Origin: Cesiribacter andamanensis AMV16
GTDB taxonomy: Bacteria; Bacteroidota; Bacteroidia; Cytophagales; Cyclobacteriaceae
Assembly (NCBI RefSeq): GCF_000348925.1
Contig: NZ_AODQ01000025.1
Span: 1-44,141, forward strand
Direction: 5' to 3'
DNA length: 44,141 nt
Made by a program: the position numbers and the translations under genes. Below the pieces are notes generated by a model. It saw only the letters and a program-made list of their open reading frames with translations, was not told the origin of the DNA and did not search any database. Below, piece by piece: positions 16,069 to 25,282 of the stretch (positions within the stretch are counted from its first letter, which is position 1; the number at the start of each line of letters is the position of its first letter).

Positions 16069-16260
16069 AGGTGTATTGGTTGGATGTGGAGTAGCGCGTA
16101 TCGAGTTGGTAGGATGCAGAATGTAGTATGCGTTTTCTTTATAAACCAGGCTGTTTAGCCGGGATGGTTGTTTTAATTGCTGAGCCGGAGCGTCAGACCC
16201 AGGACTAGCCTGGACCATTCGTGTCTGAACCCTTTGTCTATATGTTATTGAGATAGGCTG

Positions 16261-18339
16261 TTATTTTACTATCCCTAACAGGTCCAGCATAATGTGGTAG
16301 CACTCGCCCAGCCAGGCATCCTGCCGCAGGTCTTTTACCAGTTGCTCTTCGGCTTCTTTTTGCTCGGGGCTTTGGATCAGGCGCGGTTGCCCGGTGCCCA
16401 GGGGGCTCAGGTCAAAGTCCGGCTGCACTTCCTGTTCCTCTTCCGTACCCATCAGGTTATTCAGCCAGGCATAGTCCTGCCGGAATTCTTCCGGGCTCAG
16501 CCGAAGGGGAAAGCCCTTACGGGTGCTGGCTTCCAGCTGACGGGCCTGCTCCAGCTGGCGGTGGTAGTGCGTATTCTGCTGCAGCCGCCGCTGGCTGCGC
16601 AGGGCAATATCCTGCACCGGCAGCGGGGGCAGCGGCTGGTACACCACTTTTTTCTGAATGGCATCGGGCTGCAGCGCAGTAGGATAGGCCGATTCGTGCT
16701 GGCCTAAAACGGCCAGTCCGTCTTCCAGCAGTACATCTGGCAGTACCCCATGGTATTGGTAGGTAGCCCCTTTCAGGTCATAGTAGCGACTGATGGTCAC
16801 TTTTACAAAATCGCTGCGGGTATGTGCGCCCCAGCTGGAGGAGGCCGATGCATCCAGCGGAATAAGGCTTTGCATGCTGGCCTTGCCATAGGTTTTGCTG
16901 CCTACCACCAGCGCCCGGTTGTAGTTTTGGAGAGATCGGGCCAGGATCTCGGAGGCTGAGGCACTAAAGCCATTGACCAGCACCAGCAGGGGAGCATCAA
17001 AGAGCGTACCCCTGTTGAGGTCCCGCAGCAGGCGCGGGGCTTCTCCCCGGCTATGCTCTATGCCCAGCGGCCCCTCGTCAATGAAGATGCCGGCCAGGTT
17101 GAGGGCCTCCTGCACCGAACCGCCGCCATTGAAACGCAGGTCCAGAATAAGGCCTTCTATCCCCTCCCGTTTCATTTTTAGCAGCTCCCGTGCCACATCC
17201 TGGGCGCAGCCCCGCTCCCGCCCCTGCTCATCCCATTGGGTATAAAAACCGGGCAGTGAGAGATAACCGATCTTGCGCTCGCCGGTGAGGATAAAACTTT
17301 GCACCGCATTTTCTTCTACCTGCAGCTTTTCCTTCACCAGCTCTACCGTTTTGGTTTTGCCGTTTTGCTTGCGAACGGTCAGGAATACATGGCGGTGGGT
17401 GGCATCGTTCAGCAGGCGGGCTGCCTCCTCCAGGTTGGTGCAGCTAAAGCTTTTGGTGCCCCCCCGTTTGGGGCGCAGCTGCAGCAGCACATCCCCCTGG
17501 TGCAGCTCATTGCTTTTCCAGGCGGGCCCGCCGGGCACCAGCTGGCCAATTTGCACATCGCCCTGGCGGTTTTCTTCCAGCTCTATGCCAAAGGATTCGG
17601 CCTCAACGGATAGCGAGGCTTCAAACTGCTGCTTGATGCTGGCGGGCAGAAAGTTGGTATGCGGATCAAAGGAGGAGGCCAGGGCCTCCAGCAGACTTTC
17701 CTCTACATAGTCCTGCAGTCCCCCGGGGGTATCAAGCATGCGGCTGCGGCGGCAGTTGAGCCGCTCCAGCACCCGCGTTTGCAGGGCCTGCTGATTGCTA
17801 AGGCGCAGGGACTCGCCCCCGCTATCGCTATAGGCCTCCTGCAGCACCATGTATTTCAGCTGTCGCTGCCAGCGCAGGGCCAGCTCCTGCCGGCTGGCGG
17901 CAAGCGGCGGTGTAGTGGTTATAGTAAGGTAAAGGGTATCGGCCTGCTGCCAGTGAAAGGGCTGGCGCAGAAGGGCCTGGCGCAGCGAATCGGCAAAGCG
18001 GTACTGCCGCATGAACAGCCGAACAGACTCCTCCACAAATCCGCATTTTCCCTGCGTGCTTTGCGCTTCCAGACTGCTGAAATGGGGACGAAGCTGGTCT
18101 ACCTCCTGCCGGGTTAGGTAAAGCCCATAGGGGTCCAGAATGCCGACAAACTGCTGCAGTACCCGCTCGCCAAAAAGGGAATCGGCCGCCGGCGGGGCTA
18201 CATGGTAGGTTCGGATGGTGTGCAGCAGCTGCCGGGCCTTGGCGCAGGCATCTCCCCGCTTTTGTGCCACAGCAGGCTGCGCCAGCAACAGCAGCAGCAA
18301 AGCCCCAACTCCCCAGATCGATCGTAGATACTGTTGCAT
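16261..18339 (-). CDS. S41 family carboxy-terminal processing protease
   Basis: 692 residues with an N-terminal signal peptide. After a helical N-terminal domain comes a PDZ domain (about residues 240-330, VQIGQLVPGGPAWKSNELHQGDVLLQL). The S41 catalytic domain follows. The nucleophile lies in GFSASASEI (Ser near residue 458) and the general base Lys in SKTYGKASMQ (near residue 485), the spacing usual for Ctp/Prc proteases. LDLRFNGGGSVQEAL and GYLSLPGFY are further hallmarks. It most resembles Prc-like tail-specific proteases, which act in the periplasm on C-terminal ends. It is transcribed alone. Confidence 0.93.
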   Translation of the reverse strand: MQQYLRSIWGVGALLLLLLAQPAVAQKRGDACAKARQLLHTIRTYHVAPPAADSLFGERVLQQFVGILDPYGLYLTRQEVDQLRPHFSSLEAQSTQGKCGFVEESVRLFMRQYRFADSLRQALLRQPFHWQQADTLYLTITTTPPLAASRQELALRWQRQLKYMVLQEAYSDSGGESLRLSNQQALQTRVLERLNCRRSRMLDTPGGLQDYVEESLLEALASSFDPHTNFLPASIKQQFEASLSVEAESFGIELEENRQGDVQIGQLVPGGPAWKSNELHQGDVLLQLRPKRGGTKSFSCTNLEEAARLLNDATHRHVFLTVRKQNGKTKTVELVKEKLQVEENAVQSFILTGERKIGYLSLPGFYTQWDEQGRERGCAQDVARELLKMKREGIEGLILDLRFNGGGSVQEALNLAGIFIDEGPLGIEHSRGEAPRLLRDLNRGTLFDAPLLVLVNGFSASASEILARSLQNYNRALVVGSKTYGKASMQSLIPLDASASSSWGAHTRSDFVKVTISRYYDLKGATYQYHGVLPDVLLEDGLAVLGQHESAYPTALQPDAIQKKVVYQPLPPLPVQDIALRSQRRLQQNTHYHRQLEQARQLEASTRKGFPLRLSPEEFRQDYAWLNNLMGTEEEQEVQPDFDLSPLGTGQPRLIQSPEQKEAEEQLVKDLRQDAWLGECYHIMLDLLGIVK

Positions 18340-18674
18340 AGAAATCAGCCTAAACCTAACAAGAACCTGCCCTGCAGCCTTGCTCCCCGCCTGGGGTTCA
18401 TCAGCCTGGTAAAGAAACGGAAGTAACCCAACTATTTAAAGTAAAATAATAAAAAATAGAGTGTTATACAGCTACTCCCCCTTCTTTTCTTATTTTTTGG
18501 GCGAATGCCTTCTCTCCCGAACAGGGATAAAAAGGTGCCTGCCAGGCAATTGCTCCATATCGGCCCTGTACCTTACGCCGGGCGGCGCCCGGGCCGGCAG
18601 TCATTTGTTCGGATACAGGCCCGGCAGCTGCGGGATGTCGGGCAAATTTTGTAGATTCGGCAAATTGTATACGC
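18340..18674. other. Divergent intergenic region, 335 bases
   Basis: The gap between the S41 protease and the symporter gene contains an AT-rich part (18430-18500) nearer the protease and a GC-rich part nearer the symporter with TAGATTCG (18652-18659), a weak match to TAnnTTTG, 15 bases before the ATG. No ORF of note. Confidence 0.4.
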
Positions 18675-20495
18675 ATGCTACTTAGCCCGGCCGACTGGAT
18701 CGTCATTGGACTCTTTATTCTCATTACACTTGTTATTGGCTTGTACTTCAGCAAACAGGCCGGAAAAAACATTGACAGCTTCTTTCTGGGCGGACGCAAC
18801 CTGCCCTGGTGGATTGCCGGCACCTCCATGGTAGCCACCACCTTTGCCGCCGATACCCCCCTGGCCGTAACCGAACTGGTGGCCACCAACGGCATTGCCG
18901 GCAACTGGGTGTGGTGGAACATGCTCATCGGGGGCATGCTCACCACCTTTTTCTTTGCCAAGTACTGGCGCCGGGCCGAAATCCTGACCGATGTGGAATT
19001 TATAGAAATGCGCTACAGTGGCAAGGCAGCTTCTTTTCTGCGGGGCTTTAAAGCCCTCTACCTGGGGGTGTTCATGAATGCGCTGGTGATTGCCTGGGTA
19101 AACCTGGCCCTGATGAGCCTGCTGCAGGTATTTTTCAATATTCCGCAGGAAGAGCTGATTTGGTATGTGACGGGCAGCATGCTCATTGTGGTGCTCTACT
19201 CCTCGCTTTCGGGCCTGCTAGGGGTAGCCTTTACCGATGTGGTGCAGTTTATCATTGCCATGACGGGCTGCATTATCCTGGCCTGGCTGGTGCTGGATGC
19301 CGAGTCCATCGGCGGCGCCAGGGGCCTGGCCGAAAAGCTCCCCCCTTCTACCCTTAGCTTTTTCCCGAGCGTGGGCGAAGGGGCAGCGGGCGCCGGCACC
19401 ACGCTGGCGCTGGGCGTAAGCTCCTTTCTGGCCATTATTGGCCTGCAGTGGTGGGCCAGCTGGTATCCCGGCAACGAGCCTGGCGGCGGCGGCTACATTG
19501 CCCAGCGGATGATGTCCACCCGCGATGAGAAACATGCCGTATATGCCACCCTCTTCTTCCAGATCGCCCACTACGCGCTACGCCCCTGGCCCTGGATTCT
19601 GGTAGGCCTGGCCGCCCTGGTGCTCTACCCCGACCTGCCCGCTGCCGACAAAAAGCTGGGCTATGTGATGGCCATGAAGGATTTTCTGCCCGATGGCCTG
19701 CGGGGCCTGCTGCTGGTGGCCTTCTTTGCAGCTTACATGAGCACCATCTCCACCCAGCTGAACTGGGGTACCTCCTACCTGATCAATGATGTATACAAAC
19801 GCTTTATACAGCCCGATGCAGGCAACAAGCAACTGGTACTGGCCAGCCGCCTGGGTACCCTGCTGCTGATGGCCGTAGCCCTCTTTGTGACCACGCAGAT
19901 CAATTCCATTGCCGCGGTGTGGCAGTTCCTGATCGAGGCCGGGGCCGGCATTGGCCTGGTGCTGATTCTGCGCTGGTGGTGGTGGCGCATCAATGCCTGG
20001 AGCGAAATTGCGGCTACCGTAGCCCCCCTGGTGGCCTACGGGCTCACCAAATGGGTGTTTGCGGCTGGCAATCCGGACTCGCCCTGGGCTAAACCAGTAC
20101 TTCAGGACCCGCGCAGCTTTCTGTTCATTCTGGCCTTTACTACCATCAGCTGGCTGCTGGTGACCTACCTTACCCGCCCCTCCGGCACGGCTAAACTACA
20201 GGTTTTTTATGATAAGGTGCGCCCGCTGGGCAACTGGAAGCCCTTTCGCCACAGGGGGGAGCGCCAGCCCCACATAGGCCTGCTGGTACTGGCCTGGCTG
20301 AGTGCGGTAGTCATGGCCTATGCCATTCTGTTCTTTATTGGTTATGTGATCTTTGCCAACTGGGTGTCGGCCGGCCTGGCAGGCGCCACCGCCCTTATTT
20401 CCTTTGGGCTGCTGGCCTGGAGCTCCGACAAAGTGCATATCTTTGCCGATGTGCCCCAGACCCCTGCCGGGCAGGAGAAAAAAGCAGTGTACTAG
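18675..20495 (+). CDS. Sodium:solute symporter (SSS family)
   Basis: 606 residues with about 13 predicted membrane helices. The first begins DWIVIGLFILITLVIGLYF; the family sequence F-LGGRNLPWW after the first helix and the conserved GTSMVATTFAADTPL in helix 2 mark an SSS family member, which couple Na+ entry to uptake of sugars, amino acids, nucleosides or other solutes. The substrate cannot be told from the sequence. The murB gene starts 17 bases after its stop, so the two are likely co-transcribed; no functional link is obvious. Confidence 0.92.
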   Translation: MLLSPADWIVIGLFILITLVIGLYFSKQAGKNIDSFFLGGRNLPWWIAGTSMVATTFAADTPLAVTELVATNGIAGNWVWWNMLIGGMLTTFFFAKYWRRAEILTDVEFIEMRYSGKAASFLRGFKALYLGVFMNALVIAWVNLALMSLLQVFFNIPQEELIWYVTGSMLIVVLYSSLSGLLGVAFTDVVQFIIAMTGCIILAWLVLDAESIGGARGLAEKLPPSTLSFFPSVGEGAAGAGTTLALGVSSFLAIIGLQWWASWYPGNEPGGGGYIAQRMMSTRDEKHAVYATLFFQIAHYALRPWPWILVGLAALVLYPDLPAADKKLGYVMAMKDFLPDGLRGLLLVAFFAAYMSTISTQLNWGTSYLINDVYKRFIQPDAGNKQLVLASRLGTLLLMAVALFVTTQINSIAAVWQFLIEAGAGIGLVLILRWWWWRINAWSEIAATVAPLVAYGLTKWVFAAGNPDSPWAKPVLQDPRSFLFILAFTTISWLLVTYLTRPSGTAKLQVFYDKVRPLGNWKPFRHRGERQPHIGLLVLAWLSAVVMAYAILFFIGYVIFANWVSAGLAGATALISFGLLAWSSDKVHIFADVPQTPAGQEKKAVY

Positions 20496-20512
20496 TAGAA
20501 ACGCCCCCATTC

Positions 20513-21535
20513 ATGTCAGTTCAGATCGAAAAAAATAAATCGCTGAAGGCCTTTAACACCTTTGGCATAGAGGCCACAGCCCCCTATTTCTGTGAGGTAA
20601 CCAGCGTAGCAGACCTGCAGGAGGTCTTGCAGCAGGAACGCTTTCACAACATGCCGCTGCTGATCCTGGGGGGTGGCAGCAACCTACTCTTTACGCGCGA
20701 CCCCCAGGGGCTGGTGCTGCTCAACCGCATACGGGGCATAGAGGTAGTAAAGGAAGATGAAGAATCTGTATGGCTGCGGGTAGGGGCTGGTGAAAACTGG
20801 CACGACTTTGTGCTCTACACCATTGCCCAGGGCCTGGCCGGTCTGGAAAATCTCTCGCTCATACCCGGCACCGTAGGCGCCGCCCCCATGCAGAACATCG
20901 GGGCCTATGGGGTGGAGATCAAGGATACGTTCCGCCAGCTGGAGGCTGTAGACTGCAGTACGGGCCAGCTCCGGATCTTTGAGGGGCAGGAGTGCGAGTT
21001 TGGCTACCGCAGCAGCATCTTTAAAACCTGGGCAAAGGATCGCTACATCATTGCCTCGGTAACCTTTAGCCTGCACAAAAAGCCCAACTTCAATACCAGC
21101 TATGGCGATATTCAGAAAACCCTGGCCGAGCTGGGCATACAGGAGCTTAGCCTAAAGGCCGTTAGCGATGCCGTGATCCGCATTCGCCAGAGCAAACTGC
21201 CCGACCCCCGGCAGATTGGCAATGCAGGCTCCTTCTTTAAAAACCCGGTCATCAGCCAGCAGCAGTTTGAGGAGCTGCACCAGCACTACCCCGCAATGCC
21301 CCATTATCCGCAGGAAGGGGGTCAGGTGAAAGTTCCCGCCGGCTGGCTCATTGAGCAGTGCGGCTGGAAGGGCCACCGCCGCGGCGCTGTGGGCGTGCAT
21401 GACCGCCAGGCCCTGGTGCTGGTAAACCATGGAGGGGCCGGGGGGTCGGAGATCAGGCAACTGTCGGAAGACATTCAGGCGTCGGTTGCTGAAAAATTTG
21501 GCATTGCACTGGAGACTGAGGTGAATTTTGTATAG
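20513..21535 (+). CDS. murB: UDP-N-acetylmuramate dehydrogenase
   Basis: MurB reduces UDP-N-acetylglucosamine enolpyruvate to UDP-MurNAc with NADPH and FAD, in peptidoglycan precursor synthesis in the cytoplasm. The 340 residues fit the type I enzyme. The FAD-binding domain carries LILGGGSNLLF and the segment PGTVGAAPMQNIGAYGVE. Active-site residues visible are R166 in YRSSIFK, S240 in NAGSFFKNP, and a Glu near the C-terminus (ETEVNFV). The NTFGIEA start is also usual. It follows the symporter gene closely and ends at a clear terminator. Confidence 0.97.
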   Translation: MSVQIEKNKSLKAFNTFGIEATAPYFCEVTSVADLQEVLQQERFHNMPLLILGGGSNLLFTRDPQGLVLLNRIRGIEVVKEDEESVWLRVGAGENWHDFVLYTIAQGLAGLENLSLIPGTVGAAPMQNIGAYGVEIKDTFRQLEAVDCSTGQLRIFEGQECEFGYRSSIFKTWAKDRYIIASVTFSLHKKPNFNTSYGDIQKTLAELGIQELSLKAVSDAVIRIRQSKLPDPRQIGNAGSFFKNPVISQQQFEELHQHYPAMPHYPQEGGQVKVPAGWLIEQCGWKGHRRGAVGVHDRQALVLVNHGGAGGSEIRQLSEDIQASVAEKFGIALETEVNFV

Positions 21536-21566
21536 CCAAACAAGCTAGAAAACCTTTTTCACCAGC

Positions 21567-21602
21567 AGCGGCAGACTCCAGCGCTGCCGCTCTTTTTCTT
21601 TT
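21567..21602 (+). terminator. Intrinsic terminator of murB
   Basis: AGCGGCAG and CTGCCGCT form a perfect 8-bp stem around a 9-base loop, followed by CTTTTTCTTTT. Confidence 0.85.
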
Positions 21603-21730
21603 AAGATCCCAGGCAGAATATCCCCTTATACCGGAGCATGCTTACGTTGCTGGCACGAAGCTTGCGTAGTCCACATCCTGAGCAGCCCCTGCTGCGTAAG
21701 AGATGTTGGATTTTTAACCCTTATTAGCCC

Positions 21731-22189
21731 ATGCGCCCAGTAAACATACTTTCTCTCTTTATCCTGCTGCTGATAGTTGCCATCAGCTGTACCCCCAATG
21801 GAGAAGAAGATCCCATGCCGGAAGATTATGGCAATCTTATCACCGGTACGTACCAGTACACCACCCTTAAAGCCGGCACAGAAACCGGCAACGGTACGGC
21901 CATTGTGGCGCGCGACGGCAATAATACCATCCGCATTGCCCTGCAGGATGGCGTTAGCTTTACCGCCAACAAGCTGCAGCGGGTAGATGATGACCTGATC
22001 ATGGAGGTGCCCAGCCAGCAGGTGGACTATTACGGCATGGAGGCCCGCTTCAGCGGCCAGCGCACCATTAGCCGCCAGGGACAGCAGTACCAGGGGGTGT
22101 ATTTTGGCAGCTCGGGCGAGCTGCGCATCAGCCTGCAGATCACTTTGAACAACACCAACGATCAGGTACTGCTGGTGCTGGACCGCTAG
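21731..22189 (+). CDS. Lipoprotein of unknown function (paralogue A)
   Basis: 152 residues with a lipoprotein signal peptide: LLLIVAISC puts the lipidated Cys at about residue 20. The mature protein is beta-rich and begins with a short Glu/Pro-rich linker, then LITGTYQYTTL, IRIALQDGVSFTANKLQRVDDDLIMEVPSQ and ELRISLQITLNN. It resembles small lipocalin-like lipoproteins of Bacteroidota in general shape, but I recognise no named family. The next gene codes for a protein with the same plan. It is probably anchored in the inner or outer membrane facing the periplasm or surface. Confidence 0.75.
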   Translation: MRPVNILSLFILLLIVAISCTPNGEEDPMPEDYGNLITGTYQYTTLKAGTETGNGTAIVARDGNNTIRIALQDGVSFTANKLQRVDDDLIMEVPSQQVDYYGMEARFSGQRTISRQGQQYQGVYFGSSGELRISLQITLNNTNDQVLLVLDR

Positions 22190-22212
22190 CAAAAAACAGC
22201 AAGCCTGTGAAC

Positions 22213-22248
22213 AGGGGGTAGCGGCTAAGGCAGCTCCCCCCTTTTTTT
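22213..22248 (+). terminator. Intrinsic terminator between paralogous lipoprotein genes
   Basis: AGGGGGTAGC and GCT-CCCCCC pair into a GC-rich stem, followed by seven T. It shows that the two lipoprotein genes are separate units. Confidence 0.8.
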
Positions 22249-22340
22249 GTACAAAAATATGCAGCTGCAGGCAAACAGCGAGGCCAGATACCGGTTAGTA
22301 AGGAGTGAACGTTCTGTCTACTCCATCCTATTTTTTTACC

Positions 22341-22817
22341 ATGACTTTCCGATGCCTCTCCTGCCTGATTCTTCCCCTACTGCTGCTGTTTGGCACCTCA
22401 TGCTCCAGGGATGAGGGTCCCCTGGATGTGCGGGACGAGCTCTCCGGCACCTATAGCTACAAAAGCGGTGGTATCAGTGGCCTGTCAAGTGCGCTTACGC
22501 TGGAGATCAGCAAGCATAGTGTACATCCTGACCGCATCAGCCTGCTGCTGAGTCCGGGTGATCTCAGTTTTTATGCCGAGGAAATTATCCGTAGCCAGCA
22601 GGGCATCCATTTTCGTATCCCGCCCCAGCTGGTGGTGGTGTCGGGCCTGCCCATGGTGCTGGAGGGTAAAGAGTTGGTAGAGCTGGCCGGGATGCCCCAG
22701 CAGGCTGCCTATACCCCTGCCAACCGGGAGCTGAGCATGGGCCTGCAGCTGGCCCTCATGACCCCTACCGGGCCCCGTAATCCGGTAGCGGGTGTGCTGG
22801 TAACAGAGCGAAAATAG
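22341..22817 (+). CDS. Lipoprotein of unknown function (paralogue B)
   Basis: The ATG at 22341 is used because it begins a lipoprotein signal (MTFRCLSCLILPLLLLFGTSC); a GTG at 22305 is the only further choice. The 158-residue product follows the plan of the preceding lipoprotein: ELSGTYSYKS matches LITGTYQYTT, the segment ISLLLSPGDLSFYAEEIIRS matches IRIALQDGVSFTANKLQR, and the final ELSMGLQLAL matches ELRISLQITL. The pair probably arose by tandem duplication. Function unknown. It converges on the dCMP deaminase gene with 7 bases between stops. Confidence 0.75.
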   Translation: MTFRCLSCLILPLLLLFGTSCSRDEGPLDVRDELSGTYSYKSGGISGLSSALTLEISKHSVHPDRISLLLSPGDLSFYAEEIIRSQQGIHFRIPPQLVVVSGLPMVLEGKELVELAGMPQQAAYTPANRELSMGLQLALMTPTGPRNPVAGVLVTERK

Positions 22818-22824
22818 AGAGGGC

Positions 22825-23307
22825 TTACATCATGTGGGTGACGTTGCTCAGGTTGCCCTGAAAGCGCTCGGCCGCCACGCCGAAGCGTAGCAAAAACTCC
22901 ACCCCTTCTTCCAGTTCTATGCCCTTGTACTCGGCATAGGAATTCAGATACACCACCTTGCTGATGCCGGTGGCATAAATTATGCGGGCGCAGGCCAGGC
23001 AGGGTGCCAGGGTTACATAAAGGGTGGCCCCTTCTACGTTGGCATTATTTTTTACCGCATAGATAATAGCATTTTGTTCGGCATGCAGGGCCAGCGAGCA
23101 GCTGCCTTTACGGTCCCGGGCACAGCCGGTTTCGGGCCATTCCTCATCACAGTTGTGGGTGCCGGCCGGGGGGCCATTATAGCCAATGGAGATGATACGG
23201 GTATCTTTTGCCAGTACCGCACCTACATGACGCTTAACACAGTGGGAGCGCTTTGCCAGGTTTACGGCCAGTTCCATAAAAATATCATCAAAGGCGGGGC
23301 GGCTCAT
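22825..23307 (-). CDS. dCMP deaminase family protein
   Basis: The ATG at 23307 (MSRPAFDDIFMELA) is the normal start of this family; the frame extends 60 bases further. The 160-residue protein holds the cytidine-deaminase zinc motifs: H75-A76-E77 and P102-C103-LA-C106. The insertion with CDEEWPETGCARDRKGSC, carrying extra Cys, is typical of deoxycytidylate deaminases (ComE-like), which turn dCMP into dUMP for thymidylate synthesis. No signal peptide. It is divergent from the DUF2911 gene, sharing a short promoter region. Confidence 0.9.
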   Translation of the reverse strand: MSRPAFDDIFMELAVNLAKRSHCVKRHVGAVLAKDTRIISIGYNGPPAGTHNCDEEWPETGCARDRKGSCSLALHAEQNAIIYAVKNNANVEGATLYVTLAPCLACARIIYATGISKVVYLNSYAEYKGIELEEGVEFLLRFGVAAERFQGNLSNVTHMM

Positions 23308-23335
23308 AGAGGTTTTTCCGGATAGAAATTTTTGA

Positions 23336-23362
23336 TTACTTTGCTCAGACGTTGTAAAGTAA
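23336..23362. promoter_or_regulatory. Back-to-back -7-like elements in a divergent promoter
   Basis: TTACTTTG (23336-23343, plus) and TTACTTTA (complement of 23355-23362, minus) face opposite ways, forming an inverted repeat. Each differs from TAnnTTTG at one or two bases. They would serve DUF2911 and dCMP deaminase. Confidence 0.35.
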
Positions 23363-23381
23363 CACAAAACTCTGTAGACCG

Positions 23382-23927
23382 ATGATAAAGAACCTGTTTT
23401 TTTACCCCCTCCTCTGCCTGCTGCTCCTTGGTTTTAGCGAAAGCGCCCTGGCGCAGGAAGCGCTCAAGCCCCGCCCCAGCCCGCTGGAAATGGTTACCTT
23501 TAAATCTCCCGAAAGCACCTATGTAAAGATCACCTACGGCCGGCCCCAGAAACGGGGACGCACCATCTTTGGGGAGCTGGTGCCTTATGGCAAAGTATGG
23601 CGTACTGGCGCCAACGAGGCCACCGAGATCACGACAACGGGCGACATTAGCCTGGCCGGAAACCGTATTCCCGCCGGCACCTATACCCTCTTTACCATTC
23701 CCGAGAAAGACAGCTGGACCATCATCCTCAACCGGGACCTGGGCCAGTGGGGTGCTTACCGCTATGATGAAAGCAAGGATGTGGTTCGCTTTAAAGTGCC
23801 GGCCAAGCAGCTGGGCACGGTGTATGAGGCCTTCACCATCGAGTTTGAGCAAACGGCCACCGATGTACTGCTGAAGCTCATGTGGGACCGCACCGGGGTG
23901 GAAATTCCCGTAACCTTCATGAACTAA
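23382..23927 (+). CDS. DUF2911 domain secreted protein
   Basis: 181 residues with a signal peptide (MIKNLFFYPLLCLLLLGFSESALAQ). The rest is a single DUF2911 domain with the familiar order of segments: KITYGRPQKRGRTIFGELVPYGKVWRTGANEATEI, then IPAGTYTLFTIPEKDSWTIILNRDLGQWGAYRY, and a beta-rich end. DUF2911 proteins are common in Bacteroidota, exported and of unknown function. It is a single gene with a terminator; it is divergent from the dCMP deaminase gene. Confidence 0.92.
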   Translation: MIKNLFFYPLLCLLLLGFSESALAQEALKPRPSPLEMVTFKSPESTYVKITYGRPQKRGRTIFGELVPYGKVWRTGANEATEITTTGDISLAGNRIPAGTYTLFTIPEKDSWTIILNRDLGQWGAYRYDESKDVVRFKVPAKQLGTVYEAFTIEFEQTATDVLLKLMWDRTGVEIPVTFMN

Positions 23928-23952
23928 GTGCAATTGTTCTTTCCATTTCAGG

Positions 23953-23990
23953 AACCGGCAGGCGAAAGGGCTTGCCGGTTTTATTTTTAT
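23953..23990 (+). terminator. Intrinsic terminator of the DUF2911 gene
   Basis: AACCGGCA(G)GC pairs with GC(T)TGCCGGTT, followed by TTATTTTTAT. Confidence 0.8.
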
Positions 23991-24093
23991 ACTTATCTTA
24001 ACACTTTGTATAGGTATCAGAACTACTAACAGGCAGTTTTCATATTCTGATATTTACGCTTACCAACATCATCCATCAATTCAATCAAACTAC

Positions 24094-24573
24094 ATGAAAA
24101 AGCTTTTACTCCTCCCCCTGCTCTTCATATCCTTCCTGCTTCAGGCACAGAATTTCAACATCCCAGCCTACAAGACAAAAGAGGATTACGCCATCCATGA
24201 GGCACAGGTGCTGCAGGCCATTGAGTGGCTCAGGACGGCTCCGCTTAGCCATGCCAGCCGTCCGCAAGCCAATGCCTATGTGCTGAAGTGGGCAGAAGGA
24301 AGCCCCACGGTCTCAGTGGTCGTAAACAGCTATGTGATGGGCCTGGCCGAACAAAATCCTGATTTTCTGATGCTCTGGATAGGGGGCTGGATAGAATATG
24401 CGCTGCAGAATAAAGAAACATACAGCGAGGCGGAAGCCAACCACCAGGCCGTAAAAGCAGTTATAGCTTACTACATGGCCGGCAATGATGTAAAAAAAGA
24501 TCCGAAGCTGGATAAGCTGGTAAAGCAGCATCAAAAAGGAAAGCTGCAGGCCTGGGTAGCCAAACAGTATTGA
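24094..24573 (+). CDS. Secreted protein of unknown function
   Basis: 159 residues with an N-terminal signal peptide (MKKLLLLPLLFISFLLQAQ). The mature protein is mostly helical, with EDYAIHEAQVLQAIEWLRTAP, ANAYVLKWAEGSPTVSVVVNSYVMGLAEQNPDFLMLWIGGWIEYAL and a basic C-terminal KLDKLVKQHQKGKLQAWVAKQY. The pattern recurs in small exported Bacteroidota proteins, but I recognise no named domain. A very strong hairpin follows 17 bases after the stop and separates it from a convergent gene. Confidence 0.7.
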   Translation: MKKLLLLPLLFISFLLQAQNFNIPAYKTKEDYAIHEAQVLQAIEWLRTAPLSHASRPQANAYVLKWAEGSPTVSVVVNSYVMGLAEQNPDFLMLWIGGWIEYALQNKETYSEAEANHQAVKAVIAYYMAGNDVKKDPKLDKLVKQHQKGKLQAWVAKQY

Positions 24574-24590
24574 GCGACCCTGCGGCCTGT

Positions 24591-24629
24591 AACAATATAA
24601 GCCAGCTTTTTCAGCTGGCTTATATTGTT
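24591..24629. terminator. Bidirectional hairpin terminator, perfect 17-bp stem
   Basis: AACAATATAAGCCAGCT and AGCTGGCTTATATTGTT pair perfectly around a 5-base loop (TTTTC). The stem reads alike on both strands, and lies between convergent genes ending at 24573 and 24655. It has an A/T-rich outer part that gives T-rich transcript ends in either direction. Confidence 0.75.
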
Positions 24630-24654
24630 AAGCCTTGCCTGAAGCCGATAGGGA

Positions 24655-25050
24655 TTAGTTCGGGAAAATACTATCCAACCAACGCTCGGCAGCTACCGGA
24701 TCCTGAAAGTTCTGCTTGGGCATTTGGGTTTCGCCGGCAACGGCATTGAGCTGCATTTCGGCAATGGCATCTTGCTGGAGCTCCGCTACCTTTAACACCC
24801 CTTTTGAAACAATGAGCGCCTGCGCCTGCTCATGCAGAGCCCGTACGGAAGCCGGATGGATCTTCATTTCCCGGGCATCGGTAAGCAGGGTAAAGCCCGG
24901 TTTTAGGGCAGCTACTGCCTTTTGCCAGTCGGTGATATAGTTCTCTACCTGCTCAGGGCTGCGCCAAAAGCCAATGATGCGTAAATAAGCCCTGTTCTTT
25001 GCAGGAGAAACCGCCAGATGGTACTGCGGTGTATCAGCAATGGTAATCAT
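24655..25050 (-). CDS. Conserved hypothetical cytoplasmic protein, STAS-like
   Basis: 131 residues, no signal peptide. The layout is that of a small alpha/beta protein: AVSPAKNRAYLRIIGFWRSPEQVENYITDWQKAVAALKPGFTLLTDAREMKIHPASVRALHEQA. The pattern resembles the SpoIIAA-like/STAS fold proteins in which a strand, helix, strand (FTLLTDAR) order occurs, but the assignment is weak. Function unknown. It converges on the gene at 24094-24573 across a two-way terminator. Confidence 0.6.
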   Translation of the reverse strand: MITIADTPQYHLAVSPAKNRAYLRIIGFWRSPEQVENYITDWQKAVAALKPGFTLLTDAREMKIHPASVRALHEQAQALIVSKGVLKVAELQQDAIAEMQLNAVAGETQMPKQNFQDPVAAERWLDSIFPN

Positions 25051-25282
25051 GTAATTCAGCCGTAAAGATGGTTAACCATCGAACATACGTAAAAGTCGCC
25101 AATCTAAACACAGCTGCTTGCTATTTTTTTATGAAATGATATTACCAAAAGACATATAGTATTCTATGATCACTATCTAGTCAGCCCTGCAGCTACGGGC
25201 TCCAAACTATATTAGGGCTCTCATTCTACAGTACGCTGATTTTTAGCTAAATTTCAACCCGAACCCAAGTGCCCATTTTTTT

